Shown here piece by piece: positions 6,243-8,448 of a DNA stretch of 8,448 nt. The position numbers and the translations under genes are program-made. Each line of letters begins with the position of its first letter. Positions within the stretch are counted from its first letter, which is position 1. The stretch is from Deltaproteobacteria bacterium (GTDB lineage: Bacteria > Desulfobacterota > Binatia > Binatales > Binataceae): positions 1-8,448 of the forward strand of contig JAJZAG010000160.1 of NCBI GenBank assembly GCA_021799555.1. The letters run 5' to 3'. Below the pieces are notes generated by a model, which was not told where the DNA came from, did not search any database, and saw only the letters and a list, made by a program, of their open reading frames with translations.

Positions 6243-6723
6243 CGCTCTCAGGGTCGATAGCTGTCGGGTCGGCCTCGCCCAGCATTTCTTCCGGCGCGTC
6301 CGGGGTGTCGGCCAGACGATCGCGTTCAGCCTGCTGCGCGGCGAACGCGGCCGCGCGTGCTTCGGCGGCAGCGCGCGCCTCCGCGATCCGCTGATTGCGC
6401 GTCTCGATCTCCTCGCGAACCTTGGCCGCGTCGGCGTCGGAATCGACCAGCACCGACAGGTATCGCAATACGGTATCGGACAGCTTCAGGTTGCGCTCGA
6501 CCTCGTTCATCACGGCGCCATCGGATAGATAATCCATCCGCACGTAGTAGCCGCGGCGCTCGCCCCTTATGCGGTAGGCAAGTTCGCGCGAACCCCACTC
6601 CTCGTTTTCAACGACTTCGCCGCCGCCTTGCGCGACGATCGTCGAGAAGCGCTTGATCGTATCCTTGATTTGCGGTTCGCCCTGATCGGGGCGAAGAATG
6701 AAAATCGTTTCGTAGCGCCTCAA
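6226..6723 (-). CDS. rpsF: 30S ribosomal protein S6 with C-terminal extension
   Basis: 165 residues against a usual 95-135. S6 pairs with S18 on the 30S platform. The core (about 1-95) begins RRYETIFILRPD and contains GGGEVVENEEWGSRELAYRI, GYYVRMDY and NLKLSDTVLRYLSV, all family marks. Residues 100-135 form an Ala/Glu/Arg-rich probable helix, and 137-165 are a disordered acidic tail (9 Asp/Glu, no Lys/Arg). The start is TTG at 6723: it begins the RRYETI core and has a strong AAGGAGGA at 6733-6740, 9 nt upstream. GTG at 6732 is out of frame. It is the first gene of the ribosomal operon; its last 17 nt overlap the PriB/Ssb-like gene. The leader can fold over the ribosome site. Confidence 0.97.
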   Translation of the reverse strand: MRRYETIFILRPDQGEPQIKDTIKRFSTIVAQGGGEVVENEEWGSRELAYRIRGERRGYYVRMDYLSDGAVMNEVERNLKLSDTVLRYLSVLVDSDADAAKVREEIETRNQRIAEARAAAEARAAAFAAQQAERDRLADTPDAPEEMLGEADPTAIDPESGGEPN

Positions 6724-6734
6724 TGCGCACAGTC

Positions 6735-6772
6735 CTCCTTATGGTTTCTAGCCCCGAGTTTGGAGCAAGGAG
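6735..6772 (-). promoter_or_regulatory. rpsF leader: candidate ribosome-site-masking hairpin
   Basis: In the rpsF leader the word CTCCTT (6767-6772, minus strand) is the exact complement of AAGGAG inside the Shine-Dalgarno (6735-6740). Directly inside it, GCTCC (6762-6766) can pair with GGGGC (6751-6755) around an AAACTC loop, leaving a ten-base one-sided internal loop. This makes a stacked hairpin that would hide the ribosome site. S6:S18-binding leaders that autoregulate rpsF are known in many bacteria, but the conserved CCG bulge is not obvious here. Hand-drawn folding only. Confidence 0.4.
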
Positions 6773-6786
6773 CAACCGGTAAAACT

Positions 6787-6816
6787 ATCATCCGCGTATG
6801 CGCCTAACAAGCTCAA
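6787..6816 (-). promoter_or_regulatory. Weak candidate sigma-70 promoter for the rpsF operon
   Basis: In the 187-base divergent gap, the minus strand carries TTGAGC (6811-6816) and GATGAT (6787-6792) separated by 18 bases, each matching 4 of 6 consensus positions. It would start transcription about 55 nt before the TTG start, upstream of the hairpin. An operon of this kind must have a promoter nearby, but this exact pair is a guess. Confidence 0.3.
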
Positions 6817-6897
6817 TCGAAAAATATTCGCCGCCGCCCTTGAGATTAACTCCGGCTCTGTTATTGAGAAGGACAACTCTCGGCACGCCGCCCTTTC

Positions 6898-6905
6898 AGG
6901 AGGAA
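6898..6905 (+). promoter_or_regulatory. Strong Shine-Dalgarno for the cyclase gene
   Basis: AGGAGGAA lies 5 nt before ATG 6911. It is the strongest ribosome site for this gene and decides the start, showing that the Lys/Ala/Pro-rich N-terminal extension is translated rather than an over-long gene call. Confidence 0.8.
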
Positions 6906-6910
6906 CAAAC

Positions 6911-8038
6911 ATGGCAAAGGCAAAGTCCCGAAAGACCGCTCCGAAACCGAAGCTCAAACCGATCCGGGCGAAGCCCCGCGCCAAGGCGGCGTCGAAACCA
7001 GCGCCCAAGAAGAAGGCCGTCGCCCGCAAGATCGCTCCCGCACGCCCCGCTCCGCGTCCGGCGCCCAGACCATCCGCACCCCCGGAACCAGCCCTCCCCA
7101 GCTTCGCCGAGTTGCCGGTGCGCGCGGGCGCTCCCGCCGGCGCCGCGTGGGGCGTGTTCGGCGATCGCGACGAAGTCGGCACGATCAATCTGCTGACCCC
7201 CGCTCGCGTGCGCGCCGCCGCCGAGGCGATCCGCACCGGCAAAGTCTTCGCGCTCAATCTCCCCATCGATATCCCGAGTCCCCCGCTCTTCACCCGCCAG
7301 GCGCATCGCCATACCGTCAAGACCTTTCCCGCGCCGACCGACTTCGTGCTTGACGACTACCTCGACAACTTCTATCCGCAAGCCTCGTCGCAGTGGGACG
7401 CCCTCGCGCACGTCAAGCATCCGGTTCACGGCGCGTACAACGGAATCCCGGATAACGAGATCACCGGCCGCGGCGGCACCCGCCTCGGCATCGACAATCT
7501 GGCGCGGCGCGGAATCGCCGGACGCGGCGTGCTCGCCGATATCGGGCGCTATTACGAGGCCGCCGGCAAATCGATCAACTACACCGCCGCCCAATCGATC
7601 CCGCTCGAAGATCTCGAAGCGACCCTCGCCGCGCAGAAGTCCACGCTGCGCCGCGGCGATATCCTGCTGATCCGAATTGGATGGACCGCCTTCTACCTCG
7701 GCGCCAGCGACGCGGTGAAACAGGAACTCGCCCGCGAGACGGTCGTCCCCGGAATCGAGGGCAGCGAGCGCGTCGCGCGATGGATTTGGGACCATCACCT
7801 CGCCGCGATCGCTTCGGACTCGCCGGCCCTCGAGGCGCTGCCGAAATCTCCCGACCAGGAGTTCCTGCATTTCTACATGCTGGCGTTCTTCGGGATGCCG
7901 ATCGGCGAGATGTGGAACCTCGAGGCGCTCGCCGAAGATTGCGCGCGCGACCGCGTGTACGAGTTCTTCCTGACTTCCGCGCCGCTCAACGTGCCCGGCG
8001 GAGTCGGTTCGCCGCCCAACGCGCTCGCGATCAAGTAG
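6911..8038 (+). CDS. Cyclase / kynurenine-formamidase-like metal hydrolase with basic N-terminal extension
   Basis: 375 residues. The cyclase superfamily (PF04199) uses a divalent metal to hydrolyse amides or lactones; members include KynB, but this subgroup's substrates are mostly unknown. The domain starts near residue 79: AWGVFGDRDEVGTINLLTP, IDIPSPPLF, the probable metal site SSQWDALAHV (Asp163, His167), GIDNLARRGIAGRGVLADIG, RRGDILLIRIGW, PGIEGSERVARWIWD and AIASDSPALE. The C-terminal end FFLTSAPLNVPGGVGSPPN is complete. KynB's HxGTHxD is replaced by SSQWDALAH, as in the larger cyclase-family proteins. Residues 1-62 are Lys/Ala/Pro/Arg-rich, like histone H1 or AlgP tails, with no signal peptide. 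The gene is monocistronic, divergent from rpsF, with a hairpin downstream. A KynB role is unlikely given its size and the absence of pathway neighbours. Confidence 0.9.
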   Translation: MAKAKSRKTAPKPKLKPIRAKPRAKAASKPAPKKKAVARKIAPARPAPRPAPRPSAPPEPALPSFAELPVRAGAPAGAAWGVFGDRDEVGTINLLTPARVRAAAEAIRTGKVFALNLPIDIPSPPLFTRQAHRHTVKTFPAPTDFVLDDYLDNFYPQASSQWDALAHVKHPVHGAYNGIPDNEITGRGGTRLGIDNLARRGIAGRGVLADIGRYYEAAGKSINYTAAQSIPLEDLEATLAAQKSTLRRGDILLIRIGWTAFYLGASDAVKQELARETVVPGIEGSERVARWIWDHHLAAIASDSPALEALPKSPDQEFLHFYMLAFFGMPIGEMWNLEALAEDCARDRVYEFFLTSAPLNVPGGVGSPPNALAIK

Positions 8039-8076
8039 AATCGCCGCACCGCGCACACGCGAAACCCGCGAAATCA

Positions 8077-8110
8077 CGATGCGGGCGAGGCTTTGACCCC
8101 GCCCGCATCG
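8077..8110 (+). terminator. Hairpin after the cyclase gene, candidate terminator
   Basis: CGATGCGGGCGAGG (8077-8090) pairs with CCCCGCCCGCATCG (8097-8110), 14 base pairs with one mismatch and a six-base loop, starting 39 nt after the cyclase stop. No clean T-run follows (GGGTTTCCCCC a few bases on). The stem core TGCGGGCG / CCGCCCGCAT is the same as in the hairpin at 3364-3396. Confidence 0.55.
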
Positions 8111-8260
8111 CTCAGGGTTTCCCCCAACCCGAGACCGTCGCGGTGATCTCGAGCTATGCGGTATCACCCATCGTCGCGGCGAAGCTGCGGTTTCGTCTCC
8201 GCGCCTTCGCGGTCTCGCTCGATTCAGCCGCCGCGGCGGCCGCGGATACCGTCCAACGCG
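8111..8260. other. Noncoding stretch, no gene recognised
   Basis: Between the hairpin and the next control region I see no believable reading frame; frames continuing through here give Arg/Ala-rich noise. The only structure is a perfect 14-base palindrome, GCCGCCGCGGCGGC at 8227-8240, which in DNA this GC-rich may be chance. Confidence 0.5.
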
Positions 8261-8376
8261 CCTCGCGATCGCGAGGCATCGGCGCGTCAATCGGCTATAA
8301 TGTCCACGGGCGCCGCGAGCGCATTGGAATCTAGCCGTTATTGACGTTAGCGTCAACTCGAATCGAGAGGCTCGAT
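8261..8376 (+). promoter_or_regulatory. Candidate promoter region with stacked dyads
   Basis: Going right: a perfect 16-base palindrome CCTCGCGATCGCGAGG (8261-8276); a consensus TATAAT (8296-8301) with no good -35, the palindrome lying where a -35 or activator site would be; a dyad TTGACG-TTAG-CGTCAA (8341-8356); and a small hairpin ATCGAG-AGG-CTCGAT (8362-8376). This looks like a regulated promoter and leader for a plus-strand gene beginning near or beyond the right edge. The 8341 dyad resembles MerR/TetR-type operators in shape, but the regulator cannot be named. Confidence 0.45.
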
Positions 8377-8417
8377 CCCCCGCGGACCACACACAGCCAT
8401 CGGATGATAGTCCCACA

Positions 8418-8448
8418 GTGAGCAGCGCAGCCCCATCCAACCTGTCCC
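8418..8448 (+). CDS. Possible start of a further gene, cut by window edge
   Basis: GTG at 8418 opens a frame reading VSSAAPSNLS to the window end. It follows the putative promoter region at 8261-8376 and sits at the stop of a five-codon ATG frame (8404-8421), overlapping it as GTGA. There is no clear Shine-Dalgarno and only ten codons are visible, so this is a placeholder. The real start may lie beyond the edge. Confidence 0.2.
   Translation, partial: MSSAAPSNLS

Noticed and set aside
8364..8392. tRNA-3'-end-like string with a T-loop-like CTCGATC and a following CGGACCA
   Set aside because: The T-stem does not pair and no matching acceptor strand, D-arm or anticodon arm lies upstream.
6896..8440. 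Long minus-strand open frame opposite the cyclase gene (514 codons)
   Set aside because: It mirrors a recognised domain on the plus strand, has Arg/Gly/Ala-rich noise and matches no family. High GC makes such antisense frames common.

Overview
The window reads as chromosomal DNA from a GC-rich bacterium. One long minus-strand block runs from about 6723 to the left edge. A divergent plus-strand gene (6911-8038) and a regulatory region (8039-8448) occupy the right. The rpsF - short ssb/priB - rpsR - DUF2232 - rplI gene order, a Zn-type S18, and mauE/mauD with periplasmic c-type cytochromes point to a Gram-negative-type organism. A deltaproteobacterial-grade or related uncultured lineage (for example Binatota/Desulfobacterota-like) is my guess from gene order and composition only, not a demonstrated assignment.

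Right to left on the minus strand. 6723-4108 is a ribosomal-protein operon: S6, a 94-residue single OB-fold protein, S18, a DUF2232 (YybS-like) membrane protein and L9. A glutathione S-transferase follows 13 nt after L9. Next comes a 153-base noncoding gap that is almost entirely a nested inverted-repeat element (about 3320-3445). After it is a tightly packed four-gene set: mauE, mauD and two related mono-haem cytochromes c, with spacings of 1, -4 and 2 nt. Last is a family 1 glycoside hydrolase cut off by the left edge.

Right side. The plus-strand gene is a cyclase/kynurenine-formamidase-like hydrolase with a strong Shine-Dalgarno and an unusual Lys/Ala/Pro-rich N-terminal extension. It is followed by a terminator-like hairpin. 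The last 300 bases hold several dyads and a perfect TATAAT, and probably form the control region of a gene starting at or beyond the right edge.

How the genes work together. S6 and S18 form a heterodimer on the 30S platform, and L9 is a 50S protein, so their linkage is the usual one. MauE and MauD normally help mature the disulfide-rich small subunit of methylamine dehydrogenase. No mauA, mauB, mauF or mauG is present here, and two cytochromes sit directly downstream. This redox cassette is the most intriguing part of the window. No CRISPR array, insertion sequence, tRNA or rRNA was found, and I see no convincing wholly new system.
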